From assembly GCA_036172665.1 (NCBI GenBank), contig CM069870.1, positions 62,620,212 through 62,684,211 of the forward strand: 64,000 nucleotides of DNA, read 5' to 3'. Under the pieces are notes generated by a model that was not told the origin of the DNA, did no database searches, and saw nothing but the letters and a program-made list of their open reading frames with translations. The stretch is from Prosopocoilus inquinatus. Lineage: Eukaryota; Arthropoda; Insecta; Coleoptera; Lucanidae. The first letter of the stretch is position 1; every line of letters begins with the position of its first letter. Below, one piece after another: positions 48,643 through 59,223 of this stretch. Both the position numbers and the translations under genes were made by a program.

Positions 48643-48841
48643 CAGCGGTTCCCACCGTTGTTTACTCTGCGAACCACCCTTTAGCAAAATTCGCGTACCC
48701 CTAAAGCCCTAAATTTAAATGAAGCAATTACATACCATTAGATAAGAATCAATTCCATAGAATTCCGCCATGACACTTTATTTTGCGAACCCCATATTTC
48801 GCGATCGCGTACCCCTAGGAACCACCAGTTGGGAACCGATG
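48643..48841. mobile_element. hAT MITE, 199 bp
   Basis: CAGCGGTTCCCACC at the left is mirrored by GTTGGGAACCGATG at the right, with an exact 8-bp duplication GTTTAGAA (48635-48642 and 48842-48849). Inner inverted words GCGAACCACC and GCGTACCCCTA also recur. Noncoding. Confidence 0.88.
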
Positions 48842-49431
48842 GTTTAGAATATACTGTTATGGTTTGGTTTCCTTACTACGTCAGTACACTGTATAGATCT
48901 TATACAAAGACGATTTTTAAAATAGTTTTCGTTCCGTGAGGATGGAATCGACCTGGCAAGAGGAGTCAATCAATCTTCAAACTTTTTGAGCACCATAATA
49001 TGGATTCTCTTTCCTATCGACAAGAGACGAGGAACGTCAAATTCTTATGCAACCTATTAATTAACAAAACTGATGCTCAGTATTCAGTTTCTAGTATGCC
49101 ATTTCCTGTTTAAAGGGCACGCTGAGATGTTGCATCTTCCGGTTGCACGGTCATATCTCGCAATGTCAATCGACTAAGACTCCTGGATAGTAGACAGAAA
49201 TACAGAAGAATTTACACCCACTCTAATATCTGAAACCGCACAGGATCATTGTTACGATTATAAACATCGTTTAGTTCAAGTCGTTCTTTACAACTATTTT
49301 GTTTTCTTTTCCATTCTTGAAGAAACACTCTGTATTATTATCTCTGCCTTTTTCAGATTTGAGGATTAATTTATACGTGGTCATCCTTCTTCAATAATTG
49401 TTTTCAAAAAACTGCTAGTTTCGACGTCGAC

Positions 49432-51702
49432 ATGGACCACTCTTCCAATATTTTAGAAAAATTAGAGGTATGGCGAAGCAAATCCTATGAATTACTATGA
49501 AACACAAACTTTTCTTTTACAGTCGAGGTTCGCCAATTTAGAAAGCAATCTGGACCGTAATTTAAAAACTACACATCTACTATTACAGGTAAGCAAAATC
49601 TAAGTAACTGCAAACCAAAATTCTAACTTGAGTACTCGGGAGAAATTGATATACGTCAGTTTCTTTTGAGATTTCCCGAGTACTCAAATTAAAATTTGAA
49701 AGTGACATACAAATCTTTTCTCGCGAGATTTCCTGAGTACTCAAGTTAAAATTTTCACGAATAATCAATAAAACTTCTAATTCACGCGAACTGGGAGGGT
49801 AAATTGGAAATTAAAGCCGCAGTCCTACTGATCCATCGCGGATAATCATGCACAGCGAATAAAATATTAAACCAATGAATTTCGCACTTTTTGACAGAGT
49901 ATATCCGTAACTGGTGCGACATTGGTTGAAAATTTTAATCGTTTTTCATTTTGGTACCAAACTACTAGAAACTTTCAGTTGTTTATTAAATATTTACAAC
50001 TAAAAATGACTATTTCCTCAAAAACTTGTCGAATTTGAGAACTGGACCCTACAAACTGTATATATAATTATTCATATTCAAAAAATTTGCACTTATTGAC
50101 ACAGTATATCCATAATTAATGCGACATTGCTTTAAAATATGATTCGCTTTTCATTTTGGCACCAATCAACTAGAAACTTTCAGTTTTTTGTTAAATATTT
50201 ACATTTAAAAATTACTATTTTCTCAATAACTCGTCGAATATCAGAATTGGACACTATAAACCGTATATCATTGAAAAGCTTCTCAAAAAGGCTATGGAAT
50301 GTTGTGAAAATATACAGGGAGTTCTATTTGAAAAAATGGAGTTTTTGTTATTTATAATTATTCATATTCAGAAAATCGTAGCAAGCTTTGGAACATCCCT
50401 TCACGACTTGGCTTGATCTCAATGATTGACCACAGCCTTGGTATTGACTGAAATAAAATCCGTTGCGTTATCTTTAGTGCTTTAGAAGTTACGAATTTTT
50501 GAATGGAACCTCGCATCCGGGAATTTTCAAGAAAATATTTACTAACATCAAAAAATATGATTGATACGTAAAAATGACTCAAATAAATTTAACGCAGAAT
50601 TTAGTGTAGAATCCCAAAATGAAGTCAAAATGGGATGTTTCAATTTAAAAAACCTAACTTTAATATTTTTATAATACTTGCACACCCTGTATATAAACAA
50701 AAATAATTTTAAAATTTGCAATGGAAACGCTCCTATTATACAAAAAAAGTTTGAGTCGATACCTGTAATAGCAAGAAAGTTATGGAACTTTTACGGAGCT
50801 CTGGGACATCCTGTACATACTTCTTTAATTTCAGGAAATTAAAGAAACTGGAATAAAGAATGAAAAGGTTTTACAACAACTGTCAGATTCAATTCAACAA
50901 TTAGAGGTATGTACTTATTTACTTTAAACCATGTGTTAGAATTTTTTTTTTTCAAAAAAGAGTACTTATAAATTATTTTCAATAAAATTTGTTTATTTAC
51001 AGACCAAGTTGTCTAAAATGGACCAAACGTTAGACAAAAACCTTCTCGGCGTGCGTTTATTACTAACGGTAAAGGAGGGGAACTGGAATCGTCTTAAAAT
51101 AACTTGGTTTCTAATTTCAGTTTTCCCCCCCGAATTTGGGAGAAATGTTACTTTCCGCCGTAAAAAATGATGACATTCGGCAGGTGCTTTTCCTCTTGGA
51201 AATTGGCGCAAACAAAGAATATGAAGATGCTAAAAAGAATCGGCCGATTCATGTGGCAGTGCTGCACAGGCGTCCTCGAATCCTGAAGGCGTTACTAGAA
51301 AAGAAGGCCAATATTGAATCCCATGGGGAATATCAAAAAACCGCCCTGCACTTGGCGGGTTATAGCAAATGTTTGGAGTGCGCAAAGATTTTGGTTGATA
51401 AAGGCGCAAATGTGGAAAGTCTCGATCAGTGGCGTAACACGCCGATTATACATCCGTCCAGAATCGGTTTTAACGAGTATGTGGAATTAATGCTTCAACA
51501 CAGAGCCAATGTGAATGCTCAACAGATGTACAAATGGAGTGGATTACACTACGCCGCACAAGATGGACCATTATCCACGGTGAAAATTTTGGTGAAGAAC
51601 GGTGCTAACGTAAAATTAAAGAATAATAATGGACAAACTCCACTGGAAATAGCTGTTGACAAAAAGCGTTATTCAATTGCTGACTTTCTTCAAAAACTTT
51701 AA
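49432..51702 (+). CDS. Gene E: coiled-coil, ankyrin-repeat protein
   Basis: Exons: 49432-49467, 49523-49588, 50835-50906, 51003-51068 and 51121-51702, all phase 0, giving 273 residues. The start MDHSSNILEKLE lacks a signal peptide. Its C-terminal half aligns with the end of the 21-codon exon 3 of gene D, so an original signal exon may have been lost or lies unseen upstream. Exons 2-4 are coiled-coil (SRFANLESNLDRNLKTTHLL, EIKETGIKNEKVLQQLSDSI). The last exon begins FSPPNLGEM and holds about six ankyrin repeats (RPIHVAV, ALHLAGYSKCLEC, GLHYAAQ). It is most like gene F, sharing long blocks such as GEYQKTALH and CLECAKILVDKGA. Without a signal it would be cytosolic. No clear poly(A) signal was seen nearby. 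Confidence 0.82.
49617..49756. repeat. Inverted and direct repeats in intron 2 of gene E
   Basis: CTTGAGTACTCGGGAGAAA (49625), TTTCCCGAGTACTCAAA (49671) and TTTCCTGAGTACTCAAG (49729) form one inverted and one direct pair around GAGTACTC. Probably a small MITE remnant. Confidence 0.5.
49877..50275. repeat. Tandem duplication, unit about 210 bp, intron 2 of gene E
   Basis: ATTTCGCACTTTTTGACAGAG (49878) to CAAACTGTATAT matches ATTTGCACTTATTGACACAG (50087) to TAAACCGTATAT, with ACTAGAAACTTTCAGTT in each copy. Confidence 0.7.
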
Positions 51703-51837
51703 CACTTTTTTCAGTTAACTGCATACGAAATCAAATATAATAGTAGTAATAATAATAATCTTTTAATCATCTTCATAAACTCGCTACTAAACAGGAAAAA
51801 TGAAAACTTTTGCATCCACTCGTGAGATTGGTGACGA

Positions 51838-52067
51838 CCAGGAAAAAGAATTTGGGCCACTTGTTCCGCAAATAGTACGAAATATTAGTACTCGGACTGT
51901 ATTCCCCCCCCCCCCCCCCCCCTCGTAATAATTTCTGCAATGTGAGAGAGAACGTACTCCATCCCCTCCGATTCAATAACAATGCAATGCATCGGAGCCG
52001 CGGGAGTAAATAGTACATTCGGCGTAAAAAGCCTCCAACACCAAGTGGCCTGAATTCTTTTCCCTGG
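51838..52067. repeat. MITE, AGGGAAAAGAATT family, copy 2
   Basis: CCAGGAAAAAGAATTTGGGC is mirrored by GGCCTGAATTCTTTTCCCTGG. It shares the ends of the 44364 copy and contains a homopolymer of 19 C (51904-51922). Confidence 0.7.
51904..51922. repeat. C19 homopolymer
   Basis: Nineteen consecutive C bases, 200 bp after gene E. The G-rich complement could form quadruplex structures, and the true length is prone to sequencing error. Confidence 0.8.
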
Positions 52068-52339
52068 TATTGACATTCGAACCTACTACGAATGCATCGT
52101 TCGCGCTTGAATGCCTTCTGGTTATTGTCCGTATTTTTGGCCCGAGTCAAATGATTTCCTCCAACGTTCGAACGAAAACATTCGTTGATTCTAGATAACG
52201 TTCCCTGCATCGTGTGGCAGAAGCATTTGTTTCACCAACTATCGAACTCATTTGACTCGAACGTTTGATCCAACCTTCAACACATCGTGTAGCGCCAGTA
52301 TATGCCGAGGAAGATGGCCTAAATTCACAGTTAAGAAAA

Positions 52340-52760
52340 ACATAGCAACTCCCACCTGACTGTCGCTTTCTTACTTCGTTAGCCCAGGTTCGCCTTCAGG
52401 GAAACTGCCGAAATTTACTGCTCGACACTAAGACCCGTCGGACGACGCTGCGAGACGATGTTTAGTAACATCGTTGTCGAAAGTTCTACGCAGAAACACG
52501 ATATCTCTGATGCTTCTTGAAAGTGGAAAAACAAAAAGTCTGCTATCCAAAGCGTTGTTGCAGTAGAAACCAAATTAGACCAGTACGTGAACCAAGAATT
52601 AAACCAAAACGCAAACTGGACTTAAATAAAGCCGCTACGAAAAGGTTGCTTAAAGAAAGCCGAGCTAAAAAGTTTGTAAGGAAAGAAAATTAGGACAACA
52701 ATTTGCGCGAAAAGAGCAATCGCAAACATACCTGCTTGTATAAAAAGGTACAAGCTGGGA
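52340..52760. repeat. Dispersed repeat R2, copy 2
   Basis: It shares ordered words with 15380-15720: CAACTCCCACCTG, AAAAGTTTGTAAGGAAAGAAA, AAAAGAGCAATCGCAAACATACCTG. No protein recognised. Confidence 0.45.
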
Positions 52761-53002
52761 TAAACTCCAACGAAATTTTAATCCACCAGGGTACCACGTT
52801 AACTCCAGCTGAAATCATAGAATTGCAAACGGTCAAACCACTACTACGAAACCATCTATGCTTTGTGTTTGTCGTAGGATACAGGCAAGATAATAGGGCC
52901 GCTGCCCCCACACAAACACATCATCATATTCTGGGGATATCGAAACAATCAACGCTACATGCTCGGAATTCCACAGCCAACTTTTTAATATAAATAAAAT
53001 AC

Positions 53003-53328
53003 TGTTACGTTTCTAGGGTTTGAGTTTATTTATTTAAACGAATAAAACACTCGATAAAAATTTAACCGTAATTTAATGAAGCTTAAAAACTAATTTATTT
53101 CTAACAATTTATTTTCACACTAAAATCTAACTTCGACTATCGCTGCTCGAATTCGACTGACTGGTGAGTCAACTCCGGGCCATTTTATATCATTGCTGGC
53201 GTCTGGAAGTCTCGATGCTGGAAGATTCTAGTTTGCTCGATACAGGCCCCGAACGCGTGACGGCCGATGACACATCGAAGCGGACCGACTTCCTGACGCC
53301 TTGCGCTAAGTCAGGTTGGCTCGCCACA
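53003..53328 (-). repeat. 3' LTR of the gypsy element
   Basis: It runs from TGTTACGTTTCTAGGG to GGCTCGCCACA on the + strand, 326 bp. It contains the last codons and the stop of the long open frame (stop at 53311-53313). Confidence 0.96.
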
Positions 53329-56300
53329 CTGCCCCCTTCTTAGAAACGTTTCGTCTCGAAATGTTCCTGGTGATAGTCTTGAAGGAGGGTGTCGGAATCT
53401 ACATGCTGGCCCATTCTTGCAACTTCCCGCCTGGAAGAAGTAACAGTCTACGGTTTTGCTGTTGCTGACTGTTGCCTGTGGGTGGTGGCTGCAGACTAGG
53501 ACTTCAATTCCCGTTCTGTGGAAGATGACTTCCAGCATGCTTCGAATTACTCTCCAGTCTAGTCCGTCCAATCCGCAGCCCAATTTGGGGATGGCTAACT
53601 TCATCTGATGGGTCTCTATTAGCTGTCTCCTCAGGCTATATAGGGCTCTCCACATACTTTGATAGTCAGGTTTACCGCTTGATGTCTTCTTAGTGACTAA
53701 ATAATGCACGTGGCGCCTCCGATCTGCCGTCGAATCAACGATCTGCAAGCTCTTGCCTACCACGGGATGCTGTCTTCGTAGCTCCTCGATTTGGCCAAAT
53801 TTCTTCTTAAACACCTGAGCGATTCCTTTGGACATTTTCAGGTCTTCTGCTACGCAGTGGGCCAGACTGTACTCCAGTGGCACTTTAAAGAGATCTTGTT
53901 GCTTCTCCGTGGTCACTCCAAACCGTGCCTTGCTTCCTTCGGCGTGATGAGACATGAAGGTTTCGAAGTTCACTTCGGAAACTTGCGCCCTTTGTACTGT
54001 CCCTTCATCTGCTTCTCCATGGTAAGGGGCTATCCGGTTGAAGTGGATTACTTTGGGTTTGCCATGGGGGACCTTCCTGATGCGGTAAACGACGTCGTTG
54101 ATCCGTTTCATCACTTTGTAAGGACCTTCCCAAGAGGTCTGTAATTTTGGGGAGAGGCCTCGACGTCTTTGGGGGTTATAAAGCCAGACCAGTGCTCCAG
54201 GTTGGTATCCCCCGTGTTGAGCGTTGATGTCATAGTGCTCCTTCATCCGATCGCTGGCCGTCTGTATATTGTGACGCACTTGGTTGTGGATATCATTCAT
54301 TTTCCTGCGTAATTCGCTCACGTAATCTTCGTCGGCAGAGACTTCGCCAGGCTTCACACCAAACTTCAGGTCGCAGGGCAGTCTCGGCTCTCGCCCGAAT
54401 ACCACTTTCCCGGGAGTCTCCCCTGTTGTCTCATGAACAGATGAGCGGTATGCCATTAGAAACAGGGGGATGTACGTGTCCCAGTCCCTCTGATGATTGG
54501 AAACGACCTTGGACAAATGTCGGTTGATGGTTCTATTGAACCTTTCCACCATTCCGTCCGACTGTGGGTGGAGTGCAGTTGTTCTAGTTTTTCGTACGCC
54601 GAGCAGAGTACACACGTTCTTGAACAAGGCCGATTCAAAGTTCCTTCCTTGGTCTGAATGCAGTTCCATAGGTGCACCATACCGACTGATCCATTCCCTG
54701 ACAAGGACTTCCGCAATAGTGACTGCCTCTTGGTTAGGTAGGGCGTAAGCTTCAACCCACTTGCTAAAGTAGTCCATTACCACGACGATGTACTTGTTTC
54801 CGCCATTCGTTTCTGGAAACGGGCCGGCTACATCGATGGCAACTCTCTCAAAAGGACTTCCAACGTTGTACTGTCTCATGGGAGCCTTACCCCGCCTGTG
54901 GGGGCCGTTACTGGCTGCGCAGACTGCACACTTTCTGCACCAATCCTTCACGTCTTCCTTGCAATTCACCCAGTAAAATCTTTCGCGCACCTTCTCCATA
55001 GTCTTCTTAACTCCCAGATGCCCTCCCGAAGTTCCATCGTGAAGTTCCCTCAGAACTTCTGGCACCCTATTCTTGGGGATCAGTAACTGTGTCTTCTGTT
55101 CCATGCCTTCTGGATTCTCCATGCTTCGTCTCAGAAGACCACGATCCAACACTATGGAGTCCCACTGCGCCCAGTATGATTTTACGGACGGTGCACATGG
55201 TGCTACCTCTTCCCAGGTAGGCCTCGCGTCCCTCCTTTTCCATTCTAGCACTAATTTCAAATCCGGGTCGTTCTCCTGGTCTCTTCGCAGTTCTTCGCCT
55301 TGCCATTTGTCATCAACAATGGCTGTCCTCGCAGTCGTGGCTAGTTTCTCGTCCAAACGACTACAGTGCTTACAGTCTTCGGCACAGGGTCTTCTCGACA
55401 GAGCATCGGCATTTCGATGGCTAGTTCCTGCCCGATGCTGAATTTCAAAATCGTACTCCTGAAGTCGTTCGATCCATCGTGCAACTTGCCCTTCTGGGTT
55501 CTTGAAACGGAGAAGCCATTTTAGAGCGGCGTGGTCGGTCCTCAGCAGGAAGCGTCTACCATACAAGTACTTGTAAAAGTGTTCTATCGTTTTTACGACG
55601 GCTAGCAATTCCCTTCTTGTGACGCAATAGTTTCGTTCCGGCTTTGATAGGACTTTACTGAAGTAGCCGATCACCTTCTCTTGCCCCTCTTGTATCTGGG
55701 AGAGTACGCCACCAATCCCAACGTTGCTAGCATCTGTGTCCACGACGAACTTGCCTTCCGGGAGAGGATAACTCAGAATAGGAGCACTAACCAAGTACTG
55801 CTTTAGTTGTTCAAAGCCAATTTGACACTGCTGGTCCCATTCAAATGGACGACCTTCTTCAGTGAGTTTTGTCAACGGCTTAGCAATGTCTGCAAATCCA
55901 GGAACGTAGCGCCGATAGTAAGTGCACAGGCCAAGGAAACTCCTTATTTGGTGTTTATTTCTGGGAGTTGGCCAGTCTTTCACCACCTGAATCTTCACAG
56001 GGTCCACGGCGATTCCATTTCCATTAACAATGTGCCCCAGGTAATTCACTTCCTTCTGGAACAGGTGACACTTCTTGAGGCTAAGCTTTAGTCCAGCTCC
56101 GCGAAGCCGCTGGAACACTCCTTCCAGGTTCCTTAGGTGGTCGTCGAACGTCTTTCCCACGACAATTATGTCGTCAAGGTACACCATGCACGTTGTCCAG
56201 GACAAACCTTTCAGAACCGTCTCCATTAACCTCTCGAATGTCGCTGGGGCATTACATAATCCGAATGGCATCACTGTGAACTGCCACAGACCCATACCAA

Positions 56301-59124
56301 TGGAAAACGCCGTCTTTTCTCGATCTTCGGGCGCCAGCTCCACTTGCCAATATCCACTCTTTAAGTCCAAAGTTGAGAAGATCTTTGAGCCGGCCAGGGT
56401 GTCCAGGGTATCATCAATCCGTGGCAGGTGATAGCTGTCCTTCTTGGTGACATTGTTGAGTAACCGGTAGTCTACACAGAATCTGGTGGACCCATCCTTC
56501 TTCTTCACAAGCACTACTGGTGACGCCCACGGGCTGCTTGATGGTTCTATCACATTATCCTTTTCCATCTCGCGAATAATGCGTTCCGCTTCCTCACGCT
56601 TTGCCAGCGGTAATCGCCTTGGAGCTTGACGGATAGGTCTTTCTTCTCCAGTCTCTATTTTGTGTTTCACGACATCAGTTCTTCCCTTGGATCCATCTTC
56701 TACCTCGAATACATCTTGATAACGGCCGATCAGATTCTTTGCTTTTGTCTTCTGGTCTGGAGTCAATTCCTGGGCTGTTGACATAACCATTTCCCATAAT
56801 TTCTTTGGGACTTTCGCTTCTGGCACGTTTGTTTCAAGTTGCCGGGAGATGGAGGACACCATGGTGCAGCTTCCCAAGATGGTTCCTTTCTTGATATTGA
56901 CGGAGAAACAATTGACGTTCATCAGGCGGACAGGTACTTCCTTCTTCGCCGTCAACAACATTTTTCCAACGAGGACTCCTCTTCCAATCCTTTGATCATC
57001 AGTATTAGGTTCAACCATAATGACTTGCCCATCTTGAAAAACACCGTCCAGTTTTGCGTCGACGATAACCTCAGTCCTGCTGGGTAATACAACGTCTTCA
57101 GCGAGGACTACTCGAGCGGCCACGTCCCCTCGTTGATGTAGAACCAACTCCTCATTATTGACCGCCATCACGCCACGCTTTAAGTCCAATTGGAACCCGT
57201 GGGCACACATGACGTCCATGCCCAAAATTGCCTCGTCCTCTATATCTGCCACCAGTGCACGGTGTTTTATTGGAGTTGAACCAATGGTGATGATAACCTC
57301 TACTTCCCCGTGGACAGTTGCTGATGTTCCAGTTGCAGTTTTCAGTTTCCACTTGGTCGGCTCGGTGCGTCCAGATGACTTAATGACGTCGGGTCTTAGG
57401 ATGGTCTTCGTCGCACCCGTATCCAACAACATGGTGTGAGGAATGTCATCAATGGTGACATCCACGAAGACACTGCTGGTTAACTGCCGTAGGAATATTA
57501 CTTGGTTGGCTTTCGTCTTTGGGGGCCTTTGAATACGGGTCGACGTTTGCCCCTCTGCACCGACCCGGCTTAGTTTAACTGTGGCTTCCTTGGATCCTGT
57601 CTGGGCTTTGGACATCGCCTGCGAACATGTCCTTCCTCCTGGCCACACCAGCGGTTTCTTCTGCTTGAAGACCTGTTCCACAATGCGGCGAACATCCTCG
57701 GCGGTGGTATACTCCCTGGGTCGCTCCTTTATAGCAGATCCCACCTTGGCGTTAGCGGATTCTTCCTCTTCTTCCCCTTGGAAGTCCATGGCCGCTCGCA
57801 CCTTGACATGCCCTCTTGAGACTCGTCTCGCCGCTTCAAATTCCAAGGCATAAGCCAATGCGTTCTTGGACGTCTTCGGATGGGTCATTCTCAATGCCTG
57901 CTGGTTGTCTGGGTCACGGATTCCATCTATGAAGGTCTGCACCGTCAAACATTTGAGGAATTCAACAGGAGCTGTGGGATATGCCAACTGGGCCAGACGC
58001 GCAACGTCTGCTTCGAATTCCTGAAGAGTTTCTCCGGATTTCTGACAGCGATTCCTCAACTGCGCATGGTATACCTCGGTCAGATGGGCCTGTCCGTAAC
58101 GCATTTCCATCCTATTCACCAGCTTGTCGAAGTCTTCTTGTTCCTCTGGCGGCATCGTCTGTAGCACATCGATAGCGTCCCCTCTCAAGGCCACAATTAA
58201 CGAAGTGGCTTTTTCGCTGGCCGTCCATCTGTTCGCCTTTGCTGCTGCTTCGAACTGTTTGAAGTAGTTGGGCCAAGAAGACTTTCCATCGAACGTTGGT
58301 GGTTTTATCTTCAGTTTAGAATTTTCTGCTGGTCCTTCCACAATTCGGGTTTCATTATTTTCTAGTGTTTCTACTGGTGGCTGATCCCCGAACACTCGCA
58401 ACCCCGCCATGATTTGTTCTAGATTTTTGATTTTATTATCCTGCTGGAATATTATTTCTTCCACATTTTCTTGCAAGTTCCTTGTTTCTTCCGATATTTT
58501 TACCACTAGTTTATCTTCGAGTCCCTTCGTCTGTTCTAGAAATTCACCCTTCAAATTTCCGGACTGTTCTAGAAGTTTCTCGTCGAAATTTCTAGATTGC
58601 TCTAGAAATTTCTCGTCTAAGTCTCTAGATTGTTCCAACAATTTATTCTGTAATTTATCGAAATTTCCAGATTGTTCTAGAAGCTTCTCCTCTAAATTTC
58701 TGGATTGTTCTCGAAGTTCGTCCTTGAATTTTCCAGATTGTTCTAGAAGCTTTTTCTCTAAATTTCCAGACTGTTCTTGAAACTTCTCGTCCAAATTTCT
58801 GGATTGTTCTCGAAATTCGTCCTTGAAATTTCCAGATTGTTCTAGAAGTTTCTTCTCTAAATTTCCAGACTGTTCTTGAAACTTCTCGTCCAAATTTCTG
58901 GATTGTTCTCGAAATTCATCCTTCAAGATTTTATTAAAATCGACGGGACCACACGAAATTTCGAAAAGGAACGTCTCTGGATCTTCACCAGCTGTCAACA
59001 AATCGGATCGGAGACGCTGTTGAAGTGCGCCTTTCAAACCACAGGTTTCTAACTCTCGTTCTTCCAATTCGGTTTTTAATTCGGCCACTTTTAAGTCTTT
59101 CAACAACAGTTTTCTCGTAGCCAT
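53311..59124 (-). CDS. Gypsy Gag-Pol with SAP, macrodomain and CCCH finger
   Basis: One uninterrupted 1937-residue frame. Domains: SAP-like DNA-binding helix pair (about 5-45); coiled coil of 11-residue EQSGNLEKKLL-type repeats (about 66-240); Gag core (about 274-435); aspartic protease (LLDTGAT, Asp568); RT (about 838-1030, YLDD 982-985); RNase H (Asp1129, Glu1172, Asp1197); integrase (His1362, His1369, Cys1399, Cys1402; Asp1431, Asp1491, Glu1527, a D-x35-E spacing); GPY/F (about 1664). After integrase comes a macrodomain (about 1740-1882) of the TARG1/OARD1 type with SLAHC, GIAQVFKKKFG, TKK (Lys1812) and GCGLD (Asp1853), then a C-x7-C-x5-C-x3-H finger (1894-1912). No CCHC knuckle was seen in Gag. 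Gag, protease and Pol share one frame, so no frameshift is needed. The frame is intact and probably functional; catalysis by the macrodomain is inferred. Confidence 0.95.
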   Translation of the reverse strand: MATRKLLLKDLKVAELKTELEERELETCGLKGALQQRLRSDLLTAGEDPETFLFEISCGPVDFNKILKDEFREQSRNLDEKFQEQSGNLEKKLLEQSGNFKDEFREQSRNLDEKFQEQSGNLEKKLLEQSGKFKDELREQSRNLEEKLLEQSGNFDKLQNKLLEQSRDLDEKFLEQSRNFDEKLLEQSGNLKGEFLEQTKGLEDKLVVKISEETRNLQENVEEIIFQQDNKIKNLEQIMAGLRVFGDQPPVETLENNETRIVEGPAENSKLKIKPPTFDGKSSWPNYFKQFEAAAKANRWTASEKATSLIVALRGDAIDVLQTMPPEEQEDFDKLVNRMEMRYGQAHLTEVYHAQLRNRCQKSGETLQEFEADVARLAQLAYPTAPVEFLKCLTVQTFIDGIRDPDNQQALRMTHPKTSKNALAYALEFEAARRVSRGHVKVRAAMDFQGEEEEESANAKVGSAIKERPREYTTAEDVRRIVEQVFKQKKPLVWPGGRTCSQAMSKAQTGSKEATVKLSRVGAEGQTSTRIQRPPKTKANQVIFLRQLTSSVFVDVTIDDIPHTMLLDTGATKTILRPDVIKSSGRTEPTKWKLKTATGTSATVHGEVEVIITIGSTPIKHRALVADIEDEAILGMDVMCAHGFQLDLKRGVMAVNNEELVLHQRGDVAARVVLAEDVVLPSRTEVIVDAKLDGVFQDGQVIMVEPNTDDQRIGRGVLVGKMLLTAKKEVPVRLMNVNCFSVNIKKGTILGSCTMVSSISRQLETNVPEAKVPKKLWEMVMSTAQELTPDQKTKAKNLIGRYQDVFEVEDGSKGRTDVVKHKIETGEERPIRQAPRRLPLAKREEAERIIREMEKDNVIEPSSSPWASPVVLVKKKDGSTRFCVDYRLLNNVTKKDSYHLPRIDDTLDTLAGSKIFSTLDLKSGYWQVELAPEDREKTAFSIGMGLWQFTVMPFGLCNAPATFERLMETVLKGLSWTTCMVYLDDIIVVGKTFDDHLRNLEGVFQRLRGAGLKLSLKKCHLFQKEVNYLGHIVNGNGIAVDPVKIQVVKDWPTPRNKHQIRSFLGLCTYYRRYVPGFADIAKPLTKLTEEGRPFEWDQQCQIGFEQLKQYLVSAPILSYPLPEGKFVVDTDASNVGIGGVLSQIQEGQEKVIGYFSKVLSKPERNYCVTRRELLAVVKTIEHFYKYLYGRRFLLRTDHAALKWLLRFKNPEGQVARWIERLQEYDFEIQHRAGTSHRNADALSRRPCAEDCKHCSRLDEKLATTARTAIVDDKWQGEELRRDQENDPDLKLVLEWKRRDARPTWEEVAPCAPSVKSYWAQWDSIVLDRGLLRRSMENPEGMEQKTQLLIPKNRVPEVLRELHDGTSGGHLGVKKTMEKVRERFYWVNCKEDVKDWCRKCAVCAASNGPHRRGKAPMRQYNVGSPFERVAIDVAGPFPETNGGNKYIVVVMDYFSKWVEAYALPNQEAVTIAEVLVREWISRYGAPMELHSDQGRNFESALFKNVCTLLGVRKTRTTALHPQSDGMVERFNRTINRHLSKVVSNHQRDWDTYIPLFLMAYRSSVHETTGETPGKVVFGREPRLPCDLKFGVKPGEVSADEDYVSELRRKMNDIHNQVRHNIQTASDRMKEHYDINAQHGGYQPGALVWLYNPQRRRGLSPKLQTSWEGPYKVMKRINDVVYRIRKVPHGKPKVIHFNRIAPYHGEADEGTVQRAQVSEVNFETFMSHHAEGSKARFGVTTEKQQDLFKVPLEYSLAHCVAEDLKMSKGIAQVFKKKFGQIEELRRQHPVVGKSLQIVDSTADRRRHVHYLVTKKTSSGKPDYQSMWRALYSLRRQLIETHQMKLAIPKLGCGLDGLDWRVIRSMLEVIFHRTGIEVLVCSHHPQATVSNSKTVDCYFFQAGSCKNGPACRFRHPPSRLSPGTFRDETFLRRGQCGEPT
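53329..53341 (-). promoter_or_regulatory. Polypurine tract of the gypsy element
   Basis: On the minus strand AAGAAGGGGGCAG directly precedes the 3' LTR. It would prime plus-strand DNA synthesis. Confidence 0.8.
53389..53445 (-). other. CCCH zinc-finger segment of the gypsy protein
   Basis: Residues 1894-1912 read CYFFQAGSCKNGPACRFRH, the C-x7-C-x5-C-x3-H pattern of RNA-binding CCCH fingers. With no Gag zinc knuckle seen, it could serve in RNA binding (inference). Confidence 0.85.
53479..53907 (-). other. TARG1/OARD1-type macrodomain in the gypsy protein
   Basis: Residues about 1740-1882. This macrodomain class (TARG1, ALC1, Poa1p relatives) binds ADP-ribose, and TARG1 removes it from acidic residues. 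In human TARG1 catalysis uses Lys84 and Asp125. Here Lys1812 (in TKK) and Asp1853 (in GCGLD) have the same context and the same 41-residue spacing. The flanking blocks SLAHC and GIAQVFKKKFG fit the ligand-binding loop region. Confidence 0.88.
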
Positions 59125-59205
59125 TGTTTTTTTTTTCGATACTGTACTTATTTAATAATCTGATTAAATTTAATTTACTTTAAATTGTTTATTTATTTGC
59201 ACAAA

Positions 59206-59222
59206 CCCGCACACCGACACCA
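59206..59222 (-). other. Candidate primer-binding site
   Basis: One base inside the 5' LTR the minus strand reads TGGTGTCGGTGTGCGGG, starting with the TGG complementary to a tRNA CCA end. The tRNA species was not identified. Confidence 0.55.
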
Positions 59223-59223
59223 C

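Noticed and set aside
51773..52210. 145-codon minus-strand frame with a poly-Gly run
   Set aside because: It is read across a MITE and the C19 homopolymer, and has no domain.
53791..58780. Many plus-strand frames opposite the gypsy ORF
   Set aside because: They are shadows of the minus-strand coding sequence.
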